Assembly: GCA_963759295.1 (NCBI GenBank)
Contig: CAVWYT010000003.1
Location: 1 to 64,000, forward strand
Origin: WHSW01 sp963759295
Lineage (GTDB): Bacteria; Actinomycetota; Thermoleophilia; Solirubrobacterales; 70-9
Length of the DNA: 64,000 nucleotides
Direction of reading: 5' to 3'
Each line of letters begins with the position of its first letter. Position 1 is the first letter of the stretch. The notes under the pieces are model-generated. The model made no database searches. It had not been told where the DNA came from and was given only the letters and a program-made list of their open reading frames with translations. Shown here one piece after another: positions 9,758 through 18,300 of this stretch. Both the position numbers and the translations under genes were made by a program.

Positions 9758-9971
9758 ATGGCGACATGGATGAACTGGGCCTGCGATCAGCGCTGCACCC
9801 CGGCGTCGATCGAGCATCCGGGCACCCGCGAGGAGCTCGCCGGCGTCGTCCGTCGCGCGGTCGAGCGCGGACGGCGAGTTCGCGTGGCGGGCGCTGCGCG
9901 CGCGGCTCGATCCGGCGGGGACGTTCGCCAACAGCTACGTCGACCGCGTGCTCGGCCCGGTCGCCGCCTGA
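9758..9971 (+). pseudogene. D-arabinono-1,4-lactone oxidase-like gene with large internal deletion
   Basis: The first about 45 codons (WMNWACDQRCTPASIEHP, then ELAGVVRRAVERGRRVRVAG) match the N-terminal FAD-binding start of sugar-1,4-lactone oxidases. In another frame the last about 35 codons (GEFAWRALRARLDPAGTFAN, then YVDRVLGP) match the extreme C-terminus of the same family. Some 350 residues between them are missing. The two readings overlap on the same bases around 9875-9900, so the junction sits where the N-terminal RVRVAG coding sequence and the C-terminal EFAWRAL coding sequence are alike. It is therefore a deletion remnant, or an assembly collapse. Confidence 0.6.
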
Positions 9972-9980
9972 GCGCCGCGC

Positions 9981-11261
9981 CTACAGGTAGCCGATCTCGC
10001 GCGCCCTCGCGGTCAGCTCGTCGCGGAACTTCGGGTGCGCGATCGCGATCAGCCGCGCGGTCCGCTCGCGGATCGAGCTCCCGTGGAGCTCGGCGACCCC
10101 GTGCTCGGTGACCACCTTGTCGACGATGTTCTTGTACGCGGTCACCGCCGCCCCGGGGTGGAGCGCGGGGACGATTCGAGAGCACGACTCGTCGTGCGGG
10201 GTGGAGTGCAGGACGATGAACGACTGGCCCCGCTCGGCATACAGGGCGCCGCGCACGTAGTCGGCCTGCCCGCCCGAGGAGGACCAGTACTCGCTGCCCA
10301 GCGACTCGGAGGCGCACTGGCCGAGGAAGTCGACCTCGAGCGTCGCGTTGATCGAGGTCATCAGCGGCTCGCGGGCGATGTTGCGCGGGTCGTTGGTGTG
10401 ATCGACGGGCCACAGCTCGACGCCGGCGTTTTCGGCGACGAACCCGAGCAGGCGCCCCGAGCCGAGCACGGTGGTGGTGATCACCCGGTTGCGGTGCGTC
10501 GCCTTGCGCGTCCCGGTGACCGCGCCGGCCTCGATCAGGTCGACGAGCCCGTCGCCCATCAGCTCGGTGTGGACGCCGAGCTCGCGGTGGTCGCCGAGCA
10601 GCTCGAGGACCTGGTCGGGCACCGAGCCGATCCCCGCCTGGATCGTCGCCCCGTCCGGGATCCGCTCGACCACGCGCTCGGCGATCCGGCGGTCGGTCGC
10701 GGTCGCGGGGCGCGGCGGCACCTCGATCAGCGGGTAGTCCGCCTCACACCAGCCGACGACCTGGCTGACGTGGACCTGGTTCTCGCCGAACGTCCGCGGC
10801 ATGCGCGCGTTCGCCTCGATGAAGAACGGGACCTCGCCGATCATCGCGGCGACGTACTCGGCGTGCGGCCCGAGCGAGAAGTAGCCGTGGCGGTCCGGCG
10901 GCGCGGCGGCGGCGACGACCAGCGAGCGCTTCGTCGCCCGCCGCATCAGCGCCGGCACCTCGCTGAAGTTGTTCGGGACCAGGTCGCAGTCGCCGCGCCC
11001 GAACGCCTCGCGGTCGTGCGGCGAGAGGAACCAGGAGACGTGGCGCAGGTTCGGCACCCGCCCGTCGATGTATGCGCGGTCGCGCAGCGGCAGCATCTGG
11101 TGCAGGCGCACCTCGCGCAGGCGCTCGGCGCCGGCCTCGATCGCGTCGATCACCGTCGCCGGCTCGCCGTTGCCGAGCCCGACGATCAGGTCGGCGCCCG
11201 GCTCGATCCGCTCGAGCACCGCCTCGGCGGGGCAGCGTTTCGAGTCGAGCTCAGCGCTCAC
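9981..11261 (-). CDS. Acetyl-CoA hydrolase/transferase family CoA-transferase
   Basis: A 426-residue family I CoA-transferase, close in layout to 4-hydroxybutyrate or acetate CoA-transferases. Visible features are GADLIVGLGNGEPATV near the N-terminus, AGIGSVPDQVLELL, HTELMGDGLVDLIEAG (candidate catalytic glutamate), GFVAENAGVEL and a C-terminal IAIAHPKFRDEL. It moves CoA between acyl groups in the cytosol, supplying or draining short-chain acyl-CoA. The GTG start lies six bases after the stop of the upstream PLP-enzyme gene, so both are one operon. The acyl substrate is not predictable. Confidence 0.88.
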   Translation of the reverse strand: MSAELDSKRCPAEAVLERIEPGADLIVGLGNGEPATVIDAIEAGAERLREVRLHQMLPLRDRAYIDGRVPNLRHVSWFLSPHDREAFGRGDCDLVPNNFSEVPALMRRATKRSLVVAAAAPPDRHGYFSLGPHAEYVAAMIGEVPFFIEANARMPRTFGENQVHVSQVVGWCEADYPLIEVPPRPATATDRRIAERVVERIPDGATIQAGIGSVPDQVLELLGDHRELGVHTELMGDGLVDLIEAGAVTGTRKATHRNRVITTTVLGSGRLLGFVAENAGVELWPVDHTNDPRNIAREPLMTSINATLEVDFLGQCASESLGSEYWSSSGGQADYVRGALYAERGQSFIVLHSTPHDESCSRIVPALHPGAAVTAYKNIVDKVVTEHGVAELHGSSIRERTARLIAIAHPKFRDELTARAREIGYL

Positions 11262-11267
11262 CGCTGC

Positions 11268-12491
11268 TCACAGGAACGTCCGGCCCTCGCCGCGGTAGGT
11301 CGCCACCTCGTCGACGATCGCCTCGCCCTCGATCAAGTAGAGGCGATCGAAGCGCTCGCAGAGCTCGCCCGCCTTCGCGTGGCGCAGGTAGACGCGATCG
11401 CCGATCCGCAGCGAGTAGGCGGCCGCCCCGGTGACCGGCGTCTGCACCTCGCCCGCGCCCTCGCTGCGATCGAGCCGCAGCCCGCCGGGCAGGTGGGGCT
11501 CGGGGAGCCGGTCGCGGCCCGCGGCACCGGAGGCGACGTAGCCGCCGCCGAGCAGCGTCGCGATCCCGCCCACCGGGCGGCGGACGACCGGCAGGCAGAA
11601 GAACGCCGCCGGCTCGAGCGCCAGCGAGCGGTAGGTGTCGAACAGGGCCGGGGCGTAGAAGCCGGAGCCCGCGGTGAGCTCGTCGACGACGCCGAGCGCC
11701 GCGGTGCGGGCGAGGCTCCCGGTGCCGCCCCCGTTGACGAACTCGAGGCCGGCGCCGGTCTCGGCCACCGTCTCGCGCACCGCGGCGACGATCCCCGGCA
11801 ACCGGCGGCGCAGGTCGCGCAGCGAGCCGCGCTGCATCGCCCGGATCGCGGCGCTGCGCAGCGGGCGCCCCGGCACGCGGTCGCCGACCCCGGCGATCTG
11901 CCCCTCGTAGGCCATCAGCCCCGCGAGCCGGGTTCCCGGCCGGTCCTCGATCTCGCGCGCCATCCGGCGCGCGCGCTCGGCATCGTGGACCGGGGAGCGC
12001 TTCGGCCCGATCCGCGCCAGGCGGCCACCGAGCGGCCACCACCCGGCGTCGATGTCGAGGCAGACGCGCACGCTCGCCGCCCCGGCGCCGATCGCGCCCT
12101 CGATCAAGTCGAGATGCGGGCGATCGTCGACCATCAGCACCGGCGCCCCCGCGGGCGACTCGGCCTCGATCCGCGCCGCCCGCGAGATCGCGCCCCGGTC
12201 GACGGTCGGATAGCCGACGACGATGTTCTCGAACCCGCGCTCGGAGAGGTGCAGCGCCTCGGGCAGGGTGAACGCGAGCACCCCTCGAAACCCCGGATCG
12301 AGGTCGAGTATCCGCCGCAGCAGCGCGGTCGAGCGCACCGACTTCGACGCCACCCGGATCGGCAGGCCGCCGCCCTGCGCGAGCAGCGCCGCCGCGTTGC
12401 GGCCCAGCGCGTCGAGGTCGACGAACGCGAACGGCGGCGTCGCCGTGGCGAGGATCGCGTCGTAGCGCGCCTTCAGCGTTTCGGGGTCCAA
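11268..12491 (-). CDS. PLP-dependent alanine racemase/D-threonine aldolase-like amino acid deaminase/aldolase
   Basis: A 407-residue fold-type III PLP enzyme. The N-terminal barrel shows FAFVDLDALGRNAAALL and PIRVASKSVRS, where the lysine should bind PLP. LMAYEGQI and FVNGGGTGSL (phosphate-binding loop) lie in the barrel, and the C-terminal beta domain contains RIGDRVYLRHAKAGELCERF. This architecture is shared by D-threonine aldolases and related amino acid deaminases. The frame opens with TTG. Its partner is the CoA-transferase six bases downstream; a joint pathway is likely but not identifiable. Confidence 0.82.
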   Translation of the reverse strand: MDPETLKARYDAILATATPPFAFVDLDALGRNAAALLAQGGGLPIRVASKSVRSTALLRRILDLDPGFRGVLAFTLPEALHLSERGFENIVVGYPTVDRGAISRAARIEAESPAGAPVLMVDDRPHLDLIEGAIGAGAASVRVCLDIDAGWWPLGGRLARIGPKRSPVHDAERARRMAREIEDRPGTRLAGLMAYEGQIAGVGDRVPGRPLRSAAIRAMQRGSLRDLRRRLPGIVAAVRETVAETGAGLEFVNGGGTGSLARTAALGVVDELTAGSGFYAPALFDTYRSLALEPAAFFCLPVVRRPVGGIATLLGGGYVASGAAGRDRLPEPHLPGGLRLDRSEGAGEVQTPVTGAAAYSLRIGDRVYLRHAKAGELCERFDRLYLIEGEAIVDEVATYRGEGRTFL

Positions 12492-12533
12492 TGCGCGGCG
12501 AGCGTATCTGGTGATCCGTGCCTAGTATTTGCC

Positions 12534-12567
12534 GACCCCCGGAGAGGTGGCCGAGTGGCTGAAGGCA
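12534..12567 (+). repeat. 5' tRNA-Ser fragment: 34-bp direct repeat, copy 1
   Basis: These 34 bases (GACCCCC followed by the first 27 bases of a serine tRNA, through the D arm) are identical to 14392-14425. After that the match ends at once and no anticodon or T arm follows. It is therefore a displaced 5' portion of tRNA-Ser(GCU), including seven bases upstream of the mature tRNA. Confidence 0.8.
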
Positions 12568-12619
12568 AACGGCCCGTACCGGGCTGCGGCAGAACCGGGC
12601 AGAGCTCGCGGGCGTGAGC

Positions 12620-13998
12620 ACGTGAGCAGCTCTGGGTGCTAATGCGGTAGCGCTGATCGCAGAGCGGTGTGTGAGGCGGTGATGGAGAAGTCCGACGATG
12701 TTGGACACGCGTTTGGAAGAGCTCGCGCACGACGAGGCGCGCGTTGTGAGCGCGCGATCGCGTCGAGCGCCAGCTCGGCCGCTGCGCGCGTAGACGGAGT
12801 AAGTCTCCGGCGTCACGCAGAGATCCTCGGAGAAGCTCGCCACGAACCTCCGCCCCTGCGTGCAGAGGCCTCAGGCGGTGTGCAGGCGATCGTCACGGTC
12901 ATCCACTCGGCGGCGGAGCGGCAACGTCGACGAGCGCGTCGGTCGCGAGAAGCGTCGGGCGCTAGCAACCGAGCTCGTGGAAGCGCGGCGCGCAGCTCAA
13001 GGATCAGGTGCCTTCGTTTCGATCAGCGCCCGCGAGGAACACTCCGTCGGGGTGCGTCTAACGCACGCGTTCTACAAGGGCTGGGAAGCGGCGCGCCGCG
13101 GGTCCCATGTGGCCCTCCCGACGACGCGAACACGGAGGCGTTCGGCCGCATGACTCACACCGTTGACGAGAGCCTCCGAGGACAGCGACTCGGAAACTCC
13201 GTCGAGCAGGAACAGGCGCGGATCGCGAGCGGTAGGCGAGCAGTACATTGGCGGCCGCCTGCACGCTGTAGTCGGCGACGATGAGGGCGAAGGTTCGCTC
13301 GCCGGTTGGGTAGAGCGGTAAGGCTCGCCAGGCTCGGCGCCGGGGCCGCGTTGGTGAGGCCCACCGATGTGGTGCTCGGGCTTACCATCGGCAGGCCGGC
13401 GCGGTTGGTGATCGGAATCTCGAAGAGAGCGCAGGCCGAGCTGAACGTCCCGATCACGGCGATCACGCTAGGGTTGAGGGCGTAGTTGGTCGCGTTTTGC
13501 TCACAGCGTCGTTGATCGGCCACGCCGCCTGGGTCGCCTGGTTGCAGACCTGATAGCCGACGCTGTAGTCGCCGGCGCGGAAATCACGCTCGCTCAGTAC
13601 GTGGCGGATCGCGGCGTCCATCTCGGTGCCAGAGGACGGTCGATGCCGCTGAGTGGGAGGTCGGCCGCCACGAGCAGCTCGGCGTCGCGCCGGGAGCGGA
13701 CGCGACCGGCGAGCAGGTGGCGCCGGGGAGCGCCGCGGCGCCGGAAGGGTCGTCGCCATCGCTGAGCGCGACGACCGCGGCGAGCGCTGCCGCCGCCAGC
13801 AACGCCACGCCGCCGATCGCGATCAGCAGGCCGGCTCTGCGTCCGCGGGGCAACGGCGCGCCGAATCCTGAAGGGCTGCCGAGTTTGGGATCCTCGCGGA
13901 GGATTCCCGCCTCGAGCTCGCGCAGGGCGGCGCCCGGCTCGAGCCCGCGCTCCTCGAGCAGCGCTCGGCGGGCATCCTGGTACTCCTGTTTTCGATCC
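12620..13998 (-). pseudogene. Remnant of a BTAD/TM/LivK-type substrate-binding regulator
   Basis: Reading leftward from about 13998: the end of a BTAD domain (ARRALLEERGLEPGAALREL), a membrane helix (AGLLIAIGGVALLAAAALAA), then a type 1 periplasmic-binding fold. Traces of the last are LVAADLPLSG, YSVGYQVCNQATQA, YALNPSVIAVIGTFSSACAL, PMVSPSTTSVGLTNAAP, ALVERVR, HPDGVFLAG, LILELRAALPRARLLAPDA and VVRELFQTRV. The frame changes roughly every 100-200 bases. The DNA-binding domain and most of BTAD are missing at 14000. It is more damaged than any other gene in the window and lies between the tRNA-Ser repeats, so real decay is likely. Confidence 0.6.
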
Positions 13999-14010
13999 CA
14001 CCTCGACTCG

Positions 14011-14220
14011 TACGCGCCTGCTGACGAGATACCCGCCGAGGGGCTTGGGGAGGATTCCTGGGGCGTGCGCGGCGCGTTCGATCGCCGGTTCCCGTCGGGG
14101 ATCTTCGCGATGCGAACCGGGAACCTGATCCAGGTGGCGACGGTCACCGCCGGACCCGCGCGCCAGCTCGACGAGGCACGGGAGGTCGCCCTGCAGCTCG
14201 AGGAGTTAGCGAGCGAGTAG
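14011..14220 (+). pseudogene. C-terminal fragment of an unknown protein
   Basis: About 69 residues read cleanly to a TAG: DEIPAEGLGEDSWGVRGAF, FPSGIFAMRTGNLIQVATV, then LDEAREVALQLEELASE. The pattern resembles the C-terminus of small secreted or lipoprotein-like proteins, but I do not recognise the family. No start codon or upstream half exists, because the frame runs directly into the truncated BTAD fragment on the other strand at about 14000. That marks a rearrangement junction. Confidence 0.4.
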
Positions 14221-14398
14221 CCCCGGCTCGCGATGGCCGGCGTTCCGGGCCGTGGGCGAGGAGCTGCACACTCACCGCTGGACGGGAGTGCTGACTCCCA
14301 ACGATTGACCCAACGGATGCCACAATAGTGCTCGATCGGCTCTCCAGGCGATGCGCCCGACAGGGCGTTTTCGCATGAACAAGCCGATTATGACCCCC

Positions 14399-14487
14399 GG
14401 AGAGGTGGCCGAGTGGCTGAAGGCACTCGCCTGCTAAGCGAGTAGGGGGCGCAAGCTCTCTCGCGGGTTCGAATCCCGCCCTCTCCG
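14399..14487 (+). tRNA. tRNA-Ser (anticodon GCU)
   Basis: A class II tRNA of 89 bases. The acceptor GGAGAGG pairs with CCTCTCC, the D arm is TGGCCGAGTGGCTGAAGGC, the anticodon arm CTCGC-CTGCTAA-GCGAG, followed by a long variable arm and T arm GGGTTCGAATCCC. The discriminator is G and CCA is not encoded. Its first 27 bases with seven upstream bases are repeated at 12534-12567. Confidence 0.96.
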
Positions 14488-14524
14488 CTGCACGCTCGAC
14501 CGCGAGGCCACGACGAGGGCCGCG

Positions 14525-15895
14525 CTACCCGTACTGCTCCTCGAGCGCCGCCTCGAGGTCGGCGACGAAGGCGTCGATGTCGGCGAATGCGTCGCGGTCG
14601 CCGGCGATCCCGAAGAAGACGCCGCCGTCGTAGCTGAGCACGCCGATCGAGAGCGCGTGGTTCTGGGGCGAGAGCGGCACGAACGGGTAGATCGCCTCGA
14701 GCCTGCGGCCGAGCAGATAGAACGGCGCCTGCGGGCCGGGGACGTTGGAGACGACGAGGTTGAAGACGAGCTGGCGCGACATCGCGCCGGCGAGCACGCG
14801 GTTGATCGTCGGCGGCGTCCACCCGGTCGCCTCGATGATCAACGACGCCGCCGTCGCCTGCTCGGAGCGCTTGAGCCGCGCGGTCTCCGCGTGGATCGCT
14901 TGCAGGCGGCCGCGCGGGTCGCGCTCGCGGATCGGCAGCGCGACCAGCAGCGTCGCGAGCCGGTTGCCGAGCTCGAGCTCCTCATCGCCACGGCGGATGC
15001 TCATCGGTACCAGGGCGACGAGCCGCTCGGGCAGCGGCTCGCCACGGCGCTCGAACAGCCGCCGCAGGGCCGCGGTGGCGACCGAGAGGATGACGTCGTT
15101 GACGGTCGCGCCGCTCGAGCCGCGCGCCGCCTTCAGCGCCTCGAGCTCGGTGCGCGCGAAGGCGACCCGGCGGTCGCGCCCGATCTCCTCGTTGAGCAAG
15201 GTGCGGGGGGCGGTCGGGCCGCTGGCGGCGAGCTTCGCGAACGACTGCGAGGTTCGCACCACCCGCCCGGCGGTCGAGCGCGGCATCTGAAGCGCGCCGC
15301 GCGCCGCGCGCCCGGCGGCGAGCAGCGGACCGCGAATCCGCTCCGAGGCGGCGCGCACGAACAGCATCTCGGGGCTGGGCTCGTCGGGCTCCCAGGGCCC
15401 GGCGGGCAGCTCGAGCTCGCTCCCGTCGGGGCTCGGGTCGAGGATCACGGTGCCGACGTCGATCGCCGCCACCCCGTCGACGAGCGCGTGATGGGTCTTG
15501 CTCACCAGCGCGTGGCGGCGGCGCTCCAGGCCCTCGACCAGGTAGAGCCGCCACAGCGGGCGCGTGAAGTCGAGCGGCTCGGACATCACCGCGCCGACCA
15601 GCTCGCGCAGCTCCGCCATCCCCCCGGGCCTCGGCAGCGCCACCCGGCGCACGTGCCAGCGCAAATCGAAGCGCGGGTCGTCGGCCCAGATCGGGTTGTC
15701 GAGGTCGAGCGGGGCGCGACGGAGCCGCTGGCGAAACCGGGGCACGAGCGCGAGCCGCGCCTCGACGTGGTCGAGCAGCCGTTCGAAGTCCGGCGGCTTG
15801 CCCTTGACGACGATCGTCGCCCCGACGTGAACGTGGATCGGCCCTCGCTCGGCGAGCAGCGAGGACATGTCGGAGGCCGAGAGCCGGTCGTTCAC
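14525..15895 (-). CDS. WS/DGAT/MGAT acyltransferase (wax ester/triacylglycerol synthase)
   Basis: A 456-residue bifunctional acyltransferase that joins acyl-CoA to long-chain alcohols or diacylglycerol at the membrane, making storage lipids. The active-site motif HHALVDG (HHxxxDG) is at about residues 134-140. LDFTRPLWRLYLVEGL precedes it, SGATVNDVILSVATAALR lies mid-protein, and the C-terminal LVVSNVPGPQAPFYLLG is typical. The GTG start at 15895 overlaps the stop of the SnoaL gene by four bases, so both are translated from one message. Family length is normal. Confidence 0.92.
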   Translation of the reverse strand: MNDRLSASDMSSLLAERGPIHVHVGATIVVKGKPPDFERLLDHVEARLALVPRFRQRLRRAPLDLDNPIWADDPRFDLRWHVRRVALPRPGGMAELRELVGAVMSEPLDFTRPLWRLYLVEGLERRRHALVSKTHHALVDGVAAIDVGTVILDPSPDGSELELPAGPWEPDEPSPEMLFVRAASERIRGPLLAAGRAARGALQMPRSTAGRVVRTSQSFAKLAASGPTAPRTLLNEEIGRDRRVAFARTELEALKAARGSSGATVNDVILSVATAALRRLFERRGEPLPERLVALVPMSIRRGDEELELGNRLATLLVALPIRERDPRGRLQAIHAETARLKRSEQATAASLIIEATGWTPPTINRVLAGAMSRQLVFNLVVSNVPGPQAPFYLLGRRLEAIYPFVPLSPQNHALSIGVLSYDGGVFFGIAGDRDAFADIDAFVADLEAALEEQYG

Positions 15896-16389
15896 CGGTC
15901 CGGCTGGGCCGATCCCGCGGCCATGAACTCGTCCAGGCCCCGCCTCGCCTGAGCGCGGATTCGCGACCGCAGCGGCGGCGACCAGCCGAGCACGAGGCCG
16001 ACCGGCCCGAGGGCCTGGCGACTCCAGCGCCAGAGGTCGAAGCTGTCGCGGTGCTCGGCGATCAGCCCGTCGGTGAACCGAAAGGCCGCCGAGATCTCGT
16101 TGTGGACCCTGCGCCCGGTGCTCGTCAACGTGTAGTCGGCCTCCCAGCTCGCCGAGCCGCGCTCGCCGTCGGCCTCGACCTCCGAGAAGCCCAGCTCGAG
16201 GTCCTCGCCGCGCTCGCAGAGCATCCGCCACATCGCCCCGACCTCCTCGCCCCGGAGGTCGGTGAACACCGGGTCGCTGAACTGCGCGTCCGCCGCGTAG
16301 CAGGCGGCCATCGCCTCGCCGTCGCGGCGCTGAAAGGAGGTGTAGAGGCGCTCGATCAGCGCGGCGTTGGCGGCGGCGTCGGCGTGCAC
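15892..16389 (-). CDS. SnoaL-like/NTF2-fold protein
   Basis: A 165-residue cone-shaped NTF2-fold protein: NAALIERLYTSFQRRDGEAM, ACYAADAQFSDPVFTDLRG, WEADYTLTSTGRRVHNEI, then FRFTDGLIAEHRDSFDLW. The fold is used by cyclases, isomerases and scaffold proteins, so the activity is open. The GTG start at 16389 fits the first helix. It overlaps the WS/DGAT gene by four bases. The tail after WSRQALG is longer than usual. Confidence 0.82.
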   Translation of the reverse strand: MHADAAANAALIERLYTSFQRRDGEAMAACYAADAQFSDPVFTDLRGEEVGAMWRMLCERGEDLELGFSEVEADGERGSASWEADYTLTSTGRRVHNEISAAFRFTDGLIAEHRDSFDLWRWSRQALGPVGLVLGWSPPLRSRIRAQARRGLDEFMAAGSAQPDR

Positions 16390-16432
16390 GCGCCGATCGT
16401 ATCCCGGCCCGGCGCCGGGCCGGCTCAGGCGA

Positions 16433-17107
16433 TCACGTCGAGTAGTCGGGCGGCGGCGGGATCGGGCGATCGGCGCGCAGCGCCTCGACCACCTCGCGCG
16501 CATCCGCGGGCCGGTACTCCTCTCCGTAGACGGACCCCTGCCGGCGGGGCGCCTCCATCGGCGCGGCGTCGGCGAGGCCGCCGATGTCGACCGGCGCGAA
16601 GCCCGCGTCGCGGATCAGGTCGCCGACCGTCGCCTTCGCCGCGTCGTCGTCGCCGCAGAGAAACAGCACCACCCGCCGCTCCTCCGGCTCGCGGCCGGCC
16701 TCCGAGGCCTGAAAGCCGGAGGTCAGGGTGTTGAACGACTTGACCAGGCGGGCGCCCGGCATCCGCTGCTGGTTCAGCTGGGCGGCGGTCTGCCCGTCCG
16801 GGAGTCGCTCGAGGCCGTCGGCTCCGAACTGATTCGTGGTGTCGATCACGATCTTGCCCTCCAGCGAGCCCGCCTCGCGAAGCGCGTCCGGGATCCTCCT
16901 CCAGGGGACGGAGAGCAGGACCACCTCGCCGAACTCCGCGGCCTCGCGAACGGTGCCGGCCCGTGCCCGCTCTCCGATCGCGTCCGCCTGCTCGCGCAGC
17001 CGGCCGGGGTCGCGGCTGAACGAGAGCAGAACCTCGTGGCCGGCCGCGGCGAGCAGCCGCGCCGCGTTGCCACCGATCCGACCCGCCCCGATCACCCCGA
17101 TCTTCAT
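16433..17107 (-). CDS. NADPH/F420-dependent reductase-type oxidoreductase
   Basis: A 224-residue Rossmann protein of the NADP oxidoreductase, coenzyme F420-dependent (Fno-like) family. MKIGVIGAGRIGGNAARLL has the GxGxxG loop, VVLLSVPWRRIPDAL and KIVIDTTNQFG follow, and ARLVKSFNTLTSGF is family-typical. The C-terminal tail (RPADAREVVEAL) is unlike classical Fno, so a general NADP-binding reductase is equally possible. A paralog with the same layout is at 62668-63314. It stands alone and faces away from the secreted glycosidase. Confidence 0.82.
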   Translation of the reverse strand: MKIGVIGAGRIGGNAARLLAAAGHEVLLSFSRDPGRLREQADAIGERARAGTVREAAEFGEVVLLSVPWRRIPDALREAGSLEGKIVIDTTNQFGADGLERLPDGQTAAQLNQQRMPGARLVKSFNTLTSGFQASEAGREPEERRVVLFLCGDDDAAKATVGDLIRDAGFAPVDIGGLADAAPMEAPRRQGSVYGEEYRPADAREVVEALRADRPIPPPPDYST

Positions 17108-17221
17108 CTCGCGACCTCTCCGTTGAAAGCCTGGGCACCTTATACGCGGCGCCGCGCTTCGCTCGCCGCCCAACTCGGTCGGCGCGAACAACCGGCGGTT
17201 GTGGTCGGGGCGATCGTGTAC

Positions 17222-17375
17222 CCTCGCGGACTCGATAACCGGTAAAGCCGAATCCCGGGCGCTCCGAACAGGGGGCCTTGGGAGCGGGGGTCCACCTGTT
17301 GTGGGTCCGAGCCGGTGCACTTTCTCGGTGGGGGGCTCTGTTGAGCGCCAGCCCGCCGTCAAACCCGTACCCCGA
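17222..17375 (+). ncRNA. Candidate structured leader RNA (possible c-di-AMP/ydaO-type riboswitch)
   Basis: The untranslated leader ahead of the secreted glycosidase contains, in order, GCCGAATCCC, ACAGGGGG, GGGGGTCCACC, TGTGGGTCCGAG, a GC hairpin and GCCAGCCCGCCGTCAAACCC, just before the Shine-Dalgarno. The order and spacing recall ydaO-type c-di-AMP riboswitches, which control exported cell-wall hydrolases in actinobacteria. I cannot run a covariance search, so this rests on motif resemblance and on the identity of the downstream gene. Confidence 0.38.
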
Positions 17376-17391
17376 CGAAGGAGACCGTTTC

Positions 17392-18300
17392 TTGACCCGC
17401 TCATCTGATCCAAGCCCGAGAAGGCTGCGCATCACGCTCGGCCTCGCGGCGCTCGTGGCGCTGATCGCCCTCCCCTCCCAAGCACTGGCGAAGAAGGGCA
17501 CGACCCGGCTCGGGTTCACCGACAGCCCAACGGCGATCGCCGAGGCGGCTCCTGCGGTCGCAGGCACGTCGAAGGTCTCGCGCATCCCGGTGAGCTGGAC
17601 CGCGATTCGAGCGACCGGCCCGAGTGGCTGGGCCGACACGGACCTGGCCGTCAACGCGGCCCGCGCCAGCGGCCAGCGGGTGCTGCTGACGATCGGCGGG
17701 CTCGAGGCTCCCGACCTGGTCGAGTACGGGTCGTTCCTTCGCGAGGCACGCGCTCGCTACCCGGACCTGTGGGCGGTGCAGGCATGGAATGAGCCGAACC
17801 TCGAGAACATCGGCGGAATTCTGTCGGTCGAGCAAATCGTCGCGATCGTGCAGACGGCTCAGCAAGCCCTTCCGGGCGTTCGCATAATCGGTCCCGGCGT
17901 CTCGCCGACGGTGCCCGGAGCCAATCGCTATCAGGCCCAGATTTACAAAGCGCTGCCGAACAGCGTGGGGGTCGGGGTCAACATCTTCACCTACCGCAGC
18001 AAGAAGGCGGTCGACGACGTGCTCGCCAAGTACCGCAAGGCGAAGAAGGCCGGGGGCAAGGCGAAGGTCTACGTCATCGAGCTCGGCTTTCACGGCGCGT
18101 ACTTCCCCAACCAGGCAAAAGCCTCGGCGAAGGCGTTCAAGGCGCTGCGACGAGAGGGCGCCGCGACGGTGATCTTCTACCGCCTGCTGACCGACCATAA
18201 GGCGACGGCGAAGTGGGAGCTGACCGGCCATTTCAACGTCTTGACCGACGACCTCTCGCCGACCCCGATCTTCACCGCGCTGCAGAACGCGAGCCGCTGA
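17392..18300 (+). CDS. Secreted clan-A glycoside hydrolase-like protein
   Basis: A 302-residue exported TIM-barrel protein. The TTG start is set by GAAGGAGA eight bases upstream. RRLRITLGLAALVALIALPS followed by QALA is a clear signal peptide. The barrel includes IPVSWTAIRATGPSGWAD, RVLLTIGG, WAVQAWNEPNLENI (acid/base glutamate in NEPN) and KVYVIELGFHG (candidate nucleophile Glu), as in GH5/GH39-like enzymes. The substrate is unknown. A long structured leader upstream suggests post-transcriptional control. Confidence 0.8.
   Translation: MTRSSDPSPRRLRITLGLAALVALIALPSQALAKKGTTRLGFTDSPTAIAEAAPAVAGTSKVSRIPVSWTAIRATGPSGWADTDLAVNAARASGQRVLLTIGGLEAPDLVEYGSFLREARARYPDLWAVQAWNEPNLENIGGILSVEQIVAIVQTAQQALPGVRIIGPGVSPTVPGANRYQAQIYKALPNSVGVGVNIFTYRSKKAVDDVLAKYRKAKKAGGKAKVYVIELGFHGAYFPNQAKASAKAFKALRREGAATVIFYRLLTDHKATAKWELTGHFNVLTDDLSPTPIFTALQNASR

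Noticed and set aside
10035..12617. Long plus-strand open frame of about 860 codons opposite the CoA-transferase and PLP-enzyme genes
   Set aside because: It is the antisense shadow of two genes with clear motifs. Its translation is Arg/Ala/Asp/Val-rich with no domain signal, as expected in high-GC DNA.
12541..12625. Possible complete second tRNA-Ser
   Set aside because: After the D arm no 5-bp anticodon stem, variable arm or T arm (GGTTCGAATCC) can be formed, so only a 27-base 5' fragment is present.
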